From NCBI GenBank assembly GCA_030762175.1, contig CM060831.1, forward strand, positions 72,707,501 to 72,771,500: a stretch of 64,000 nt of DNA, written 5' to 3'. Under the pieces are notes generated by a model that saw nothing but the letters and a program-made list of their open reading frames with translations, was not told the origin of the DNA and did no database searches. Position 1 is the stretch's first letter, and every line of letters begins with the position of its first letter. The position numbers and the translations under genes were made by a program. Positions 21,970 through 33,934 of this stretch are shown in pieces. Source of the DNA: Metallyticus violacea. Lineage: Eukaryota; Arthropoda; Insecta; Mantodea; Metallyticidae.

Positions 21970-23035
21970 TTCACCATTAAATTACGAATTGTACATAAAG
22001 ACACGCTGTGTTGTTATAAACCCATAAAGCATTATATACCTTATGTATACTCTCAAGTTAAGAAACTAAAAATACACACCGGGGAACACTGCACTACAAT
22101 TCCGACAGTCGGCAAGGTCAACAGGTAAGCAAACAGGCTTACTACCTCCACACGAGCAGCAAACGAGTGGGGGTTCCCTCATATAAAAATCCCGTACTGC
22201 GGGGGAAATCATTATTGATCGCACTGTAGTTAAACACTCATACACAGAAAGTTTCCCATTATTTCATAATCATGAAGTTTTGCTAACATAAAAATTACAG
22301 CTAATCAATACTACCACACTCAATATAGCTGAAGCTCCCAGATAATGAAACAATTTAGCAGAGGATCATGAGAGGTGAAGGATACAGTTCCATTCAAATC
22401 CTTCACAGTCTTTGATGGACACTCCAAATTACCCGCTTTCTTCTTAATGTTTAAGCTATAAAAACATTGGCGAGACAAACCAACAATATCGATAGTTTTT
22501 CGAGAAAAAAATCGTCTAACGTTTCTTGTAGCCAAAGTAATAGAAAAACAAGGGGATGTGTTGTTTGAAAGCAAATACTGTTTCCTTTTAGTGTCAAGCT
22601 AATGCGTTATGATATGTGACGAGACCGTTAAAACCGCTGCTTGCTTGCATTAGCAAAAACATCGCATTAAAAGAGAACATGTCATAAAACAGAAAGACAC
22701 GCTGTGGGGAGAAGGAGGTGGGGTTCCTTTTGTAAAGAGCTTCCTTTTAATTTTTATTTTCTTCTTACTCTCCGCCTCACATTTTAAGCTCCATGCTCTT
22801 AATGAGGCTATTAATTATTCTTGAAACACTCTGGAATTTTGCCTTCGTTTTATTTTCTTCCCGTATTATGCTGAAAAGCAAGAAATTAAAAATATTACAG
22901 TCAATGATAACAGTAGCTTTGTCATGCCAAGTGTCGGCCATATTGGTTGTACTTTCCTGCCAAAAACTATTTGATAATTCCATTCTGTTGTCTCTTCGTT
23001 AATGTTTTGTTTTTATGTTTACTTCTGTAGCCATT
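21970..23035. other. stretch without recognised gene
   Basis: May include outer parts of the transposon to the left. Minus-strand frames at 22320-22574 and 22777-22983 show no known motif. Confidence 0.4.
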
Positions 23036-23039
23036 ATAT

Positions 23040-23790
23040 ACTCTTAAAGGCTTAGACAAAATTGGATTGGGGTATATTTGGTTAAGAGGAAATAGTTGGA
23101 AAATAGTCAATAGACGTTTGCGAGATATACAGAGGCAATATGTTTTATTTCAATGCGCAGAAAAACTATCACTGAACCTGCAGGCTCAAATATGTCCGGT
23201 GTGGGGGAGGGGGGATTATCTAGATTATCTGTGGCCCGGAAGAAAGAAGTGGTCTCGCATGGTTCAGATTAGGGGCTTGGAAAGGAAACACAACAGTTAA
23301 TGCTCTCGGGATAAGAATTTGCCCATTGTGCGGAGAATGCGATACCTGGAGGCATATTTAGGCACAATGCATGGAAATGGAGATTTCCAGAAATCAGCAT
23401 TTATCAAAGCAATTTCTGAATTCCAATAGAAATTTGAACATTTGTCGGGGAGTGTTGGTGCATGCGAGATGCACAATTTGGGAATATTTAAAGAGAAAAC
23501 CCGACAAAGAAGGTTAATGACCATAATGAAGAGGGGGGTGGGGTGGAGAAGGGGTGTGAGTAAAGGAATAGGGGGCTCAAGAGTAAAGGGTTTCATTCAT
23601 GTTTATGTATTTAAATTATTAATAGGAAAGTTAAATATATGGAAGTATTTGTATATTTGTATGTATACATGTAGATTTGTATGTGTGTTTGTATATATAT
23701 GTACCCGAGTGTGACTCTTTATAAGGACGACATTAGCATGTAAGGCCGTAAGGCCTATGCGACAGTTGTATTTATTTGAGTGTATCCTAA
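23040..23790 (+). pseudogene. non-LTR retrotransposon 3' fragment (C-terminal CCHC region and tail)
   Basis: The plus strand encodes GYIWLRGNSWKIVNRRLRD, then LSLNLQAQICPVWGRG, then a frameshifted LGIRICPLCGECDTWRHI...C. The last motif is C-x2-C-x7-H-x4-C, the C-terminal zinc-finger-like module of many insect non-LTR reverse transcriptases. It aligns with 53632-53975 on the minus strand. A few frame-broken codons follow to about 23520, then a 3' UTR-like stretch with TATG-type repeats to about 23790. No reverse-transcriptase palm (YxDD) is present, so this is a 5'-truncated dead copy. The clade cannot be fixed. Confidence 0.6.
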
Positions 23791-23799
23791 ATCGTACGT

Positions 23800-26700
23800 G
23801 TCATTTTACAGTTTACTGATGCTGTAATATGTTTTCATGGAAACATCACAGGCTCTTAGAGTAATAAATCAAAAACAAAATCTAGCTATTCATGAATAAT
23901 TCTGGTGGGATCAAACCAAATGTTATTTTTATTTAAAAGTGTACAAAGTTTACTTTTCTCATGGTTTCAGTAACAGAAACCTGTTCAGCAAGTTAAAATT
24001 TTCTGTGTTTAGCTCGTGAACAGCTGTTTCCTACAGCCATAATTCGCAAACGGGTTTTTCACACATAGACGTCATTTATAGCCCTGTTATTGAAATGATG
24101 GACCAGTGATATGCCTACACGAGTATGGAATTCACTACCAAAAGGTACTTTTTGTTTATCATTTAAAACAAACAATGAATATGTTTCAGGAACAGGATTA
24201 TACGGGAAACCTGCACACAACAAAACATCACTCACAATAGAACCAGAAATGTCATACAATACTTAAACAATACTTTGTCTTTACAATAAGTTATATATAA
24301 ACAGAAGTTTAATGTTTGGAATAAACAATGTTCAGTTTTGCAGGTAGTGCTATCTGCTACTCATCACGAACTGAGCAAAATATGAATTTTAAGGAATGCA
24401 TTTCATTTTGAAAAAAACGGCATGTTCCCTTATTTTGATATCTACCAGATTTAGTTATAAAATTGCCCCTACATGGGGTGTTTGCGTCTAAGCTAATAAT
24501 CTTGCCGCAATCGGCAGTGTTCATACCCCAACTCCCCCTTCTAAAATGTGTAAACAATCTTACCCTATTGAAGATGCTTTCTGCTTTCTGCTTTCTGCTC
24601 TGGCTAAACAAACACTGTATCCAAAAATCACATTCTGATAAATGACATTAAGTTCGCACTCTGTAAAGTCCTGATTTGATTGCTAAGGTCTTCCTTTTGG
24701 TTCATGTCACAATTATATAATTTAATAACCTAAGTTAAATACTTTTCAGTTATTAACCTCGGCAGTATGCTAGAAAGACCCCCCTCCAGAATAGCCACAA
24801 AAGGGTAAATTAGCATTGTGAGAGAGTAAGAAAAAGAAGAAAAACGTTTAGTTTCTATCAGTGGCAAATTATGTAAATTATTGAGCAATAATAATTGATA
24901 TATAAAGCACATATAAAATGTATTTCAGTTTTGAATAACAATAAAAATATCATAAAATTTAATTCAGATTTAAACATGCAAATGATGTAAGTGTAACTAG
25001 AAATATCTTATTTAAATTGCTGAAAAATATTTTAAAATTAAATTTGAAGCTTTGAGGCTTATTCTTTAAGACTTGGAATTAATAATATTTAATCAAAATT
25101 TTGGCCTATAAATACCAAGGCAAAAACATATAATAAAATTACGTGGTATGACAATAATAAAGAACTTAAATTCTGAATATCTTGATTAAATAAAAATACT
25201 CTTTCCTTCCTAATTTAAAATTATTACAAAAGAAACTTTAAGTCAATACAATACAATACAATACAATTAAATTATGTCTATAAAATATTTCAAAACTACC
25301 TTTTAACTGGATCACTAAGTGTACATGGCGAAGAAGGCTCCGGACCTAACAATTTAGAATGAAGAGAAAAGCCTATACACCCCACCCCTCCGGAGTTCTT
25401 TTTCTGTGCATGAGGTAGATTAATTTGATACATATAGTAATAGCAGCATATCTTAACTGATGAGGTGATGATATAGTAATTTCATATCAAGTAGTTAGAT
25501 TACGAATTACTTTTTATATTTTTCTTTTCTATGTTACGTACTTGAACTTTTTTGATTATAATATTTTGTTCACATTTTATGGAACTTTTTAAATAATGAT
25601 TTTGCACTTTTCTGCTTCCGAACATTCATGTGTTAGGAATACTTTCTAAAATATTGAACTCCTCATCCCCCTAAATGTTCAAAAAGGCACACTTAGTATA
25701 AAATAACACTTTTAAGAAAAGAGATTCAAGTGTTGCTAACCTGATATACGATAAAGGGAGAAAAAAAAAAGAGTGGGTCCTGTGTATCCCCCATACTACT
25801 TTCTTCTCTTGATTCTTTTCTCGAATCCTGAAGTCTGGTACAATTGAAATTCCATCTGCTTTTGCAATCGTCTTCTTATGGTTCTGGATACGTGCCAGCT
25901 TTCTTCGGCACTTTTATTCCGCCAGTATTTCCCTCACTAAACCACAGAACAGCAACATACACAACAATTGTTCAACTCTTAGCTAATACAACTTCGCGGA
26001 AACTTTCTATGGTGTTTTCATCTTTCCATACACATTTCTTTGACAGTTTTCAAGAAATGTATTTTTAAATTTAGAAAGAGTACAAACAGAATTTATAGCA
26101 ACACAATGACATGTTTTTCATACAATTCTAAATTCACCCACAGAATAACTTAATTACTTGTTCCATGATGATTTAAAGGTACTTTGAAGTAATTTATTGC
26201 TTATTTTAAGAAAGAACAATGAGAAACTTATTTGTAAACCGGATGTATAATGTTATTGTTAGTTCACGGTTATTCTTAATCAACATTTTTGATGTCAATG
26301 TTTTATCCCCGGAATTGTAAATGCAAGTCATTACTGGTTTGTATCTTAAATTCATTTTACACACTTTTTATGAATTAATGCTAATTTTTATTTTTAATTT
26401 GTTTACAATATACGTACATTTATTTTAACTGATATTTTTTTAGGTTTAAAAATAATTTTCTTGAACTTCTTCAGTCACGGTCCTTTTTTTAGATTATTTT
26501 TCCACATCTACCTATTTCTCAACAATCTATTTCACAATTTTCTTTAGTGTTCCATCGATAAATCTATTTATATGTCCAAACCATTATAATTACTCCAGGA
26601 TTATGTCAAACAGTCTATTGCATATTCATAATTCCTCCAATTTCTAATTATATTTAATATTGGTTTTTGTATTGCTCTGCAACAAAGATCTATTTCTGTC

Positions 26701-27150
26701 AACAATAATTGGTTGATTTGTTCCCTGTTTAATGTATTGCACAATAAAGGAATACATTTTTCTGATTATGACAAACTTACTCCATAACACAGAATTTGGA
26801 ATGCCCTTAACTTCCTTCCTCTAATTTCTCTTTTCTAAATTTTACGGTAGGTTCTAAAATGTAAAAACATATTGCAAATAATTGTAAAAACATATTTACA
26901 ATTTTTATTTCTTCATTTTCTCTTATCAATCTTATTTATTTTCCACAACCAGCGTTAAACGTACTGTATTAGTAAATTTTATGTTTAACCAAAAATTATG
27001 CTCTTTTGTAGTTTTCTGAAGGTCATGAGCATCTTCAGTAACCTGAGGGATTAATGCTTGACCATTAGTAAAAAATTAGCCTATTAGTTCTGTAGTTTTA
27101 TATTTGGTTCATTTTTATAAACTAACTTATGTAAGGTGATTAAATTCATC
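23800..27150. other. AT-rich stretch, nothing recognised
   Basis: Contains a CTTTCTG triplet repeat at 24580-24600 and CAATA repeats at 25245-25266. Reading frames near 24059-24259, 24357-24611 and 25844-26068 were inspected and not recognised. Confidence 0.45.
25245..25266. repeat. (CAATA)n short tandem repeat
   Basis: Four consecutive pentamer units. Confidence 0.8.
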
Positions 27151-27184
27151 TTGCGGATTGTGCTGACCAGATTGCCTCGTTGAT

Positions 27185-27404
27185 CAAGTCAGGGTAAATG
27201 ACTTTTTCGGGCGTAAATATCTAAGTAAAAAGGGAAGTAAAGCAGTGGGTCCCGTGTTGTAGTTCTACGGCATGTAAAGGAACCTCAAGCCTGAAAGCAT
27301 AGGCCTCTGCGCAATAATTTATCTGCCGTTTCACGCCCTGAATTTAATTAGGCGCTGGTCACCTGAGTGCTAAAGAACGTCCGTAAATAAACCAAATAAA
27401 TAAC
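27185..27404 (+). repeat. SINE family 1, 5'-truncated or diverged copy
   Basis: It starts near TTTTTCGGGCGTAAATATC and follows the family body, with GGAACCTCAAGCCTGAAAG (27279-27297) and CCGTTTCACGCCCTGAAT, ending with GTCCGTAAATAAACC. The tRNA head is missing or unrecognisable. Confidence 0.8.
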
Positions 27405-27484
27405 ACAAAATCCTTCGGATTGAAAATAGACAACGCTGTGTTTTACAATCAGGTAAACCCTTTGTGCGTAGTAACACTGGCCCT

Positions 27485-27925
27485 GGACGGATTAAACTAC
27501 AATGGGCAGCTTTGTCAATAGACTTGCAGTGAATGGTTAGCACACACGATTACCACAATTGATATCACGGGTTCGAATCCCTTTACCAGTATGCACAGCC
27601 TTTTATTCGTATGTATGTTTTCGAAAATATTCTAGGTTTAAGTATTTTATCATTTCATGTTAAATTTATGCTAGTCACTTGAAAGAATTTTATTCGGTAA
27701 AACAAATGTTAACAGGTATTTGTACTTGTAGCTTAATTGAAATGTACAGTACATAATAAATGTTTTTGTATTTAAAATTTCACAGAAAACGTATTGATTT
27801 TCTGTTTCGGAAACGAACTAGTGGCTTTCGATAAATTATTTTAAATAAAAAAAAAATATACCGCGAGTTGGGATTTTAACCCCGTTGTTTCATACCGTAA
27901 ATTCAGAGCGCTAATAAAACACGTC
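27485..27925. repeat. double-ended repeat with convergent tRNA-like modules, copy B
   Basis: Left module, plus strand: GTGAATGGTTAGCAC (27530-27543, close to the A-box region of tRNA-Gln/Glu) and a perfect B box GGGTTCGAATCCC (27569-27581). Right module, minus strand: B-box-like GGGGTTAAAATCCC (complement of 27870-27883), with an upstream segment matching copy A but lacking about 12 bases that include the A box. The interior is about 290 bases, AT-rich, with no coding capacity. No target-site duplication was found. Confidence 0.65.
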
Positions 27926-27929
27926 CTCA

Positions 27930-29690
27930 AAAGTATCACAATTGTTTTTGATCGCAATAGATATGACGGAGCGGGGCAGTGTTGATGGCTAAGACAATGA
28001 AAACGCGAGTTTGCATAAATTTTCATTCCAAAGGATGAATTGGAAAATTTGGAAGGTTTATTTATTTATTTTGGAGAGCAATGGCAATATAACCAGCCTT
28101 TAAATACAATCCTTTTTACTTAAAAATAAGTTAAAAATAACTTGCTGTACTATAAGCAAATGCTAGCGAATATTGAAAATAAAATTTTCCGAGTATGCTC
28201 TACCGAATAGAAATTAAGCAATAAGCGTTTGCTTATCAGTTAAATGCATAAACAAAGAAATTATTTTAGTAATAATATTTTAAGGTACTAAACAACAAGT
28301 GCTTGGTACTTTTTTTACTTGAATAAGCTACACTGAGCTCATTTAAACGTTTAAATATTGCAAATGATAAATAAATTTGGATGATTGTTTCAACAAAGAG
28401 CAAATAATCTCTGCTGTTGACAGCAAAATGGTTTGCGAGCAAAGCGCTGCAATTAAAGGCAATATGAACTATTTGTAATACACTGCAAGATAAATTCAGA
28501 TTCTCTTTTACAAAGGAAATAAATGCAAGGTTTCGCCTTTCAAAGTCTATTTGCACACATGCTAACGTGAAGAACATCCAAAAATGAGGGCCATATTAAG
28601 ATTAGGCAAATATTTTGATCTTAAATACTCGAGGTATTTCAGGATAAAAACATTTTCACGAAAACGACCTTCCAGGCGGAGACTAAGACGGGAAGCGTCC
28701 ATGGTTGTACCCGGAGAACACGATATCTCAATAGTTAAACTGTAACCCCTTTTTTTCCCAATCAAATCGAGTCTAATGTATGCATGACATTGTTCTCAAA
28801 TAAAAACGTTAACTTCGTTGTGCATGATTATATTTTCTATCCCGTTTCTGAAGGAACATTTCTAAAACTGCATTTATTTGTTGATGTAATATAATTATTT
28901 TAATCACGATTTTTAAATACTGAGTAGGAAGGAATTAAGAATTTTTTAAATTAAATACATTCATTAATTACGTGGTGATAAAAGAAAAATGAACCCTTTT
29001 TATTAAAATTGTCAAACGTGCTAAGAACTAAATAACCACAGTCAATAATAAGAAACAAGTAACCTATTCAATAGATGAATGTTCACTTTAATGCATGAGA
29101 ATTTAGTAATGAAGCAGAGGTTTTATAAAAAGGCCAAAATTTGGGCTAAACGAAATAATACAAAACCGATACTAAATAAATAGAAACAATAAATATTTTA
29201 ATAAAGAATTTACAGATAGATATTTCCGTCAGACTTAAGATTTATCAAGAAAATAGTACTAAAAATACAACCATTTGAAAACCAAAAGATCTCCCATAAA
29301 AGAAAGTCGATTAGACTAACATAGCAAAGACTTCTCTTCTAGAGCATATAAATTGTAAATTTTAATGTTTTGACCATGCACCTTAGTAGAAATCATCTGT
29401 TATCTTCAGTTATAAACCACAACGCCCCAACAATACTTCGTAATGTCTTCAAATACAGCGTTAAGTTAACTAATATTTCTAAGTATATTAGAAACTGCGT
29501 CACTTAATTTGTATCCAAAACTTAGATAAATGCCGAACCTGAATACTACTACACAATAGAAAGCCAGATAAATGTGTTTCGGAGCAGATGTAGCTGCGAT
29601 GCTGTTATATTCGATTCCGTCGGATGGCGATTTTGGCTATTTTCAGCTTAATGTTCATTAAGTTCTAAGTCAGAATATTATAGATCAATA
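27930..29690. other. AT-rich stretch, nothing recognised
   Basis: Minus-strand frames at 28266-28577 and 28562-28765 were inspected; no motif is recognisable. Confidence 0.45.
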
Positions 29691-29814
29691 GTCATCTGTG
29701 TTGGTGATGGTCTATGCTGCTAACTTCCTGCAATTTTATACAAGAAACTGCTACATCGCATGCAAACTTTTCAAAATGTGGGAAGTGAGAAATGTTTTAA
29801 ATAGTGAGAATGAT

Positions 29815-30000
29815 TTGTCTCCGCGATCTTCAGACTTGTGTTTTTTTATTTTATTTTTTTTTTTTTTTTACCTGATTGCAATATTCACGATGAAGCACAA
29901 GCTTTCATAATTTTACAACAGTTGCAAGACAGCGTTCACAATTTCAGGGATATCAGCAACAGAAATTCATCAGATGCTTGCTGAAATATTAATTAGGTGC
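29815..30000 (+). pseudogene. possible transposase C-terminal scrap
   Basis: The plus strand reads LSPRSSDLCFF, resembling the PPRSPDLTPCDFF motif of Tc1/mariner-superfamily transposases. A T tract interrupts it, then FTISGISATEIHQMLAEILI and RCQVCLKE follow, resembling the final helices and RC.xC terminus. The match is short and depends on frame changes, so this is tentative. Confidence 0.25.
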
Positions 30001-31150
30001 CAGGTTTGCCTAAAGGAAGAACTTTGGCTAGAATATCTTCAGTATTGTAATATATGGACAGAGAAGGTTAGAGATTCCACGCCAGGGAGCAGGAAAAATA
30101 GAGCAATCTGTTATGTTGAGTTACATTCATGAGATATATCTAATGCCTACATATTTCACTGGTATAAAACGGATTAATGAACTGTTTAATAAAAATGATT
30201 TCTAATTTAGTAAAATACTGATTAAATAATAATTTATAAGTAATTAACTTCTTAACCCGTGAGTGGGATAACCAGTTATACTTCGCAAGGTGGTAGGGAT
30301 AGGTGAACTTTTATTTCGCAATTTAAGACTTCGATTATCATTTGACAGCATTGAAAATATAACAACATTTGCACTAATTTTTGTTAGTTATTTTTGAAAG
30401 GAAACTTGCTTTCTTTATGTTTAAAAATGAACAATATTGAGCATAGCGCTGTTAATATTTTTTTTATTTAAACTGCTGAAGGGCGAAAAAAGTTCAGTAT
30501 AGATGAAAAGTGTTCTGGGAAAAAGTGCTGCATCATAAACGGCTGAATTCAAACGCACCCAGATGGACATAAGATGAACACCCCACTGAATACCCAAAAA
30601 GTGTTTCTACAGAATAGATTAAGAAAATTCATGATATAGTACTGCCACAAAGAAGACTAAAAGTAAGTCAAAATATTCTCAAAGGATAGGGTGCACGATA
30701 TTTTAACGGAAAAACTAGGCATGAGAAAACGGTTAGCAAAATGGGTATCGCGGCTGCATAAACCCGAAGAAAAATACTTCCCAAGAGCGTTTGGGTTGTT
30801 TAAAATAAACCCAAGTAATTTTATGTCTTGATTCATCACCATTGGTTTCGTTACTACAACCAAGAGACAAAATGACAATTGAAACATTGGAATAACGTAA
30901 TTGAAAGAGACAAAATGACAATTGAAATAACGGAACCGGTTGCCCAGCTCCAAAGAAAGCCTATTCCAGACCAGAAAACAATAAATAGTGAATACTGCGC
31001 TTACCGTTTAGAACAGTTGTATCAGAATTTCCAACAAAAGGTACCAGGTCTTGAACTTAAGCTATTTTCCACTAAATTAGCGCAGGCCTTTACACTGTCG
31101 TTACTGCAATGGCTAAGATCAATGATTTAAAGTATTAATTGCTTCAGTAA
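30000..31150. other. stretch without recognised gene
   Basis: Overlapping frames at 30657-30953 (minus) and 30879-31130 (plus) were checked and not recognised. A 22-base motif (AAAGAGACAAAATGACAATT and two more bases) occurs twice in slightly different form at about 30863-30883 and 30903-30925. Confidence 0.4.
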
Positions 31151-31159
31151 CCAATTTAT

Positions 31160-31320
31160 TCACTGAATTCGACTCCCTTCGACTGCCATTTGCTTTCTAA
31201 GCGCAACACTTTCTTGGAGAACAGAGCTTTTCAACTGAGAAGGAAATCGAAGCTGTCATGGTTGCTTATTTTGGAAAATTTGAGGAAAGAACCATTCGTG
31301 ATGAAATCACCTCATTGGGA
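31160..31320 (+). pseudogene. mariner transposase C-terminal fragment
   Basis: The plus strand reads STPFDCHLLSKRNTFL, equivalent to the family's SPDLAPCDFHLF with the third Asp retained. After a frame change it reads LGEQSFSTEKEIEAVMVAYF, then GKFEERTIRD. This corresponds to the segment between the third Asp and the C terminus of mariner transposases. Nothing recognisable lies upstream, and an 84-codon minus-strand frame overlaps it by chance. A very short dead fragment. Confidence 0.5.
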
Positions 31321-31329
31321 ACTCATTGA

Positions 31330-32420
31330 TCAAACTCATATATTGCGTTGCTAGGAGACTATGCTTAAAAATAAAAGCCATTAGTTTTTCGTTGTTAGGC
31401 TCATAAATATTGTGCCTATCATACAACACTGTCCGCGATACCTCTGAAAATCTGATCAATAAGTCTTTTTGCATTACTTCGGACCCAACTGGTAGTAAAA
31501 GCTTTTGAATTAGCCCACGTGCATGGTACATATTGCAACCTCTCTCGATGGGAAATTTCATTCTGTTTCAAATTTGAGGTATCGTGTCACATAACATTAC
31601 GGATAAAACATGAAACACTTTCCTGCGAGTTGTCATAGGTATGTACCCCGCCGCCCCGGAAATCAAATAAAATTACCGTGTACATTTCAGACACTAATTA
31701 CATTTCCTAACGGTTCGGTATTTTTATCTGGTAATAAAATCTAGTGCGCCTTTAAAGCGGCCATCCTGTCTACATATACTTAGAGCATGGCAATAATAAA
31801 CGAATTGTTCCTATTGTAACTGTTTTAGTACAAACTTACTGTGAAAAGCGCCCAATAAAGTGTTATATTGAAACAAATTGAACTTTCTAAAGCAAAAAGT
31901 AAATACAGCATAAATACCTTTAAAATAAACTAATTAATGTTTATCATATCTTCTCTAAAAGGAAGCTTTGCATAAGGGGAACGATACAGCATTAACCACC
32001 GAGAGAAATCTTGACAAGCGACGAAGGCCCAATAGTTTGCGAATTGACATTGGTGACTACCGTTAATGTCTGGACAAGATTTAAGTGTGGCATACTTTTG
32101 AATTATTGTAGCGTGTTCGGTTATTGTGGGGGAAGAATGTGGTGACGGTTGGATGTCAGAAATTTCCAGAAGCAAGTCTTGAGTTTTATTCTGATTGGTG
32201 GCCGGGAATTTCCCCACCTTTATTAAGTCGCGGGGAGGACTAGGAAGAGTTTATTGGGAATGTTGTACCAATGTAGTGAGTCACATTTTCCCCCAACCGA
32301 GAAGCATGTATAGTGCTCATGGGTAACACTTGGCAAAATTGAACCTACCAGAAGATTAAAAGTGTCTCGAAGAAAGTTGTTCCACCTTAACTTTATTTGT
32401 TATCCATTTAATAACAAACA
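31330..32420. other. stretch without recognised gene
   Basis: A 95-codon minus-strand frame at 31930-32217 has no recognised motif and no flanking coding evidence. Confidence 0.4.
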
Positions 32421-32423
32421 AAA

Positions 32424-32645
32424 CCATCTCCGTGGTCTAGTTGTCGCGTATGGGTTTGAATCCCAGTCAGATCAAGCTGAGGGAAAGGAAAGATAGGGTT
32501 AAGGCGCTAAGAACTCCGAGCTCATTTGGGCCATCATCAATTCATTTCATTCATCCTTACAGACCTACACCTACAGTGTTCCGTCCACAATATACACAGG
32601 TCGCGGGAATACCAATGCAGTCAAAGTGACAATAAATAAAAGGAT
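32424..32645 (+). repeat. tRNA-derived SINE, family 4
   Basis: An A box TGGTCTAGTTG (32433-32443) and a B box GGGTTTGAATCCC (32452-32464) lie only about 19 bases apart, so roughly 20 bases of the tRNA head (anticodon arm) are deleted. The body contains AACTCCGAGCTCATTTGGGCC and a CATTTCATTCATCC segment. The end is A-rich (AATAAATAAAAGG). Only copy in the window; limits approximate. Confidence 0.6.
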
Positions 32646-32649
32646 GAAA

Positions 32650-33610
32650 CATAATATAAAATAAATGAAAAGGTAAACTCATGAATTAAAAGCAAAACAT
32701 AAAATTACCATGCATTTCGTTTCGTTAGCAGTTAATTCCTACTGAGATGCTGGTGCTATTTTCAACACCTGAAGAAAATTCATTCATAGAGAGAGCAGGC
32801 CATATTCCTCCAAGTATATAATGAAATATTTTGTCTGAATGAAAGCTCTAATCCCTTCTACCACACGAGATCTACTTTAAAGCAGTCGAGAGCTCCCCGC
32901 CTCTAAACACCTCAAAATGTTTTCATTAAAAATTTTCTCTTTAATTCCATTAAATGTTTTCTCCGCTTTTTCCTTGCCTGTGTCGTTGTGAAATAGAACT
33001 GTTCTGTTTGCTGCATCAACTTTTAAATTTTCAGTTATGAAAAAGGAACGCTAGTTAGCAGTATTATTAAAAAATAAAGCTTTAAAGCAGAAACCAACAA
33101 ACTTTCAATTTAATGAAAATTTAAGCAAAACAAACTGTTATAAAATACATTTGTTTTTGTTCTTTATGTTTCAAAACTTGGTAGTTACTTTAGAAATGTA
33201 TTTCTAGTGAACTTAAAGACCTTATGATTTTTATGGTGCATGTCTTTAGTAGCTAGAATATATCGAATTACTTTGTACATTTTTAATAGATATATTGCTA
33301 TCAACTTTGGGATTTCAAATCATGATGCGTTTATTCTTATGCGTTAATTTTTAGCATTACTATTTTAAAAAAAAATATTCAAAAATTTAAGTATATTAAC
33401 TGTTAATGTTTTACGGATGGCACTTTCCTATTAATGATTCAGCACATGCCTTTTTAAAAGAAATACACATTTCCGTACCGAGTTTATGTATGGCGAGAGA
33501 AGAATCGTTGTTTCAAAATTGAAGTAATTGAAATTAAAATTTTAAGGAAGAGCAATAAGAGGAATTTTGGCAATAACATTGAAACTGACAAGTAAACTCT
33601 GGACTAAATA
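32650..33610. other. AT-rich stretch, nothing recognised
   Basis: No coding motif or repeat family is seen. Confidence 0.5.
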
Positions 33611-33624
33611 ACCTCAATCGCCCA

Positions 33625-33923
33625 ATGTTTTTTTTTTTTTTTTTGATCCATTTATGTACAGACGCTCTTTAACATCACAGGTCATCAGCCTCCCATTCAA
33701 TTCAGGGCGTGAAATGGCCGACTAATTTTGCTCAGAGGCCTCTCTTTCAGGCTTGAGGTTCTTTATCGTGCCGTAAATGTACGACATGGGACCCCGGCTT
33801 TACTTCCCTTCCGAAGGAAGCCATACTTAGGATTTTTATGCCCCGAAATAATCCACCGATCCTGGCCGGGTTCGAACCCGCGATCTTGGTTTTAGGAGGC
33901 AATTATGGTAACCACTACACCAC
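33625..33923 (-). repeat. SINE family 1, full-length copy with target-site duplication
   Basis: On the minus strand the A box (TGGTGTAGTGG), B box (GGTTCGAACCC), body and T-tract (A tail) are all present. A perfect 10-base duplication CAATCGCCCA flanks it (33615-33624 and 33924-33933). This is the best reference copy of the family here. Confidence 0.95.
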
Positions 33924-33934
33924 CAATCGCCCAC

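Noticed and set aside
24059..24259. Minus-strand frame with a segment resembling the end of a reverse-transcriptase ORF
   Set aside because: The resemblance is too short and no neighbouring element sequence supports it.
27530..27600. Possible genuine tRNA gene
   Set aside because: The B box is perfect, but the acceptor stem does not pair and the anticodon arm is disrupted. The same sequence recurs diverged at 18.8 kb, so it is a repeat.
31930..32217. 95-codon minus-strand frame
   Set aside because: Composition is plausible for a protein, but there is no recognisable motif and no supporting splice or promoter signals, so it is left uncalled.
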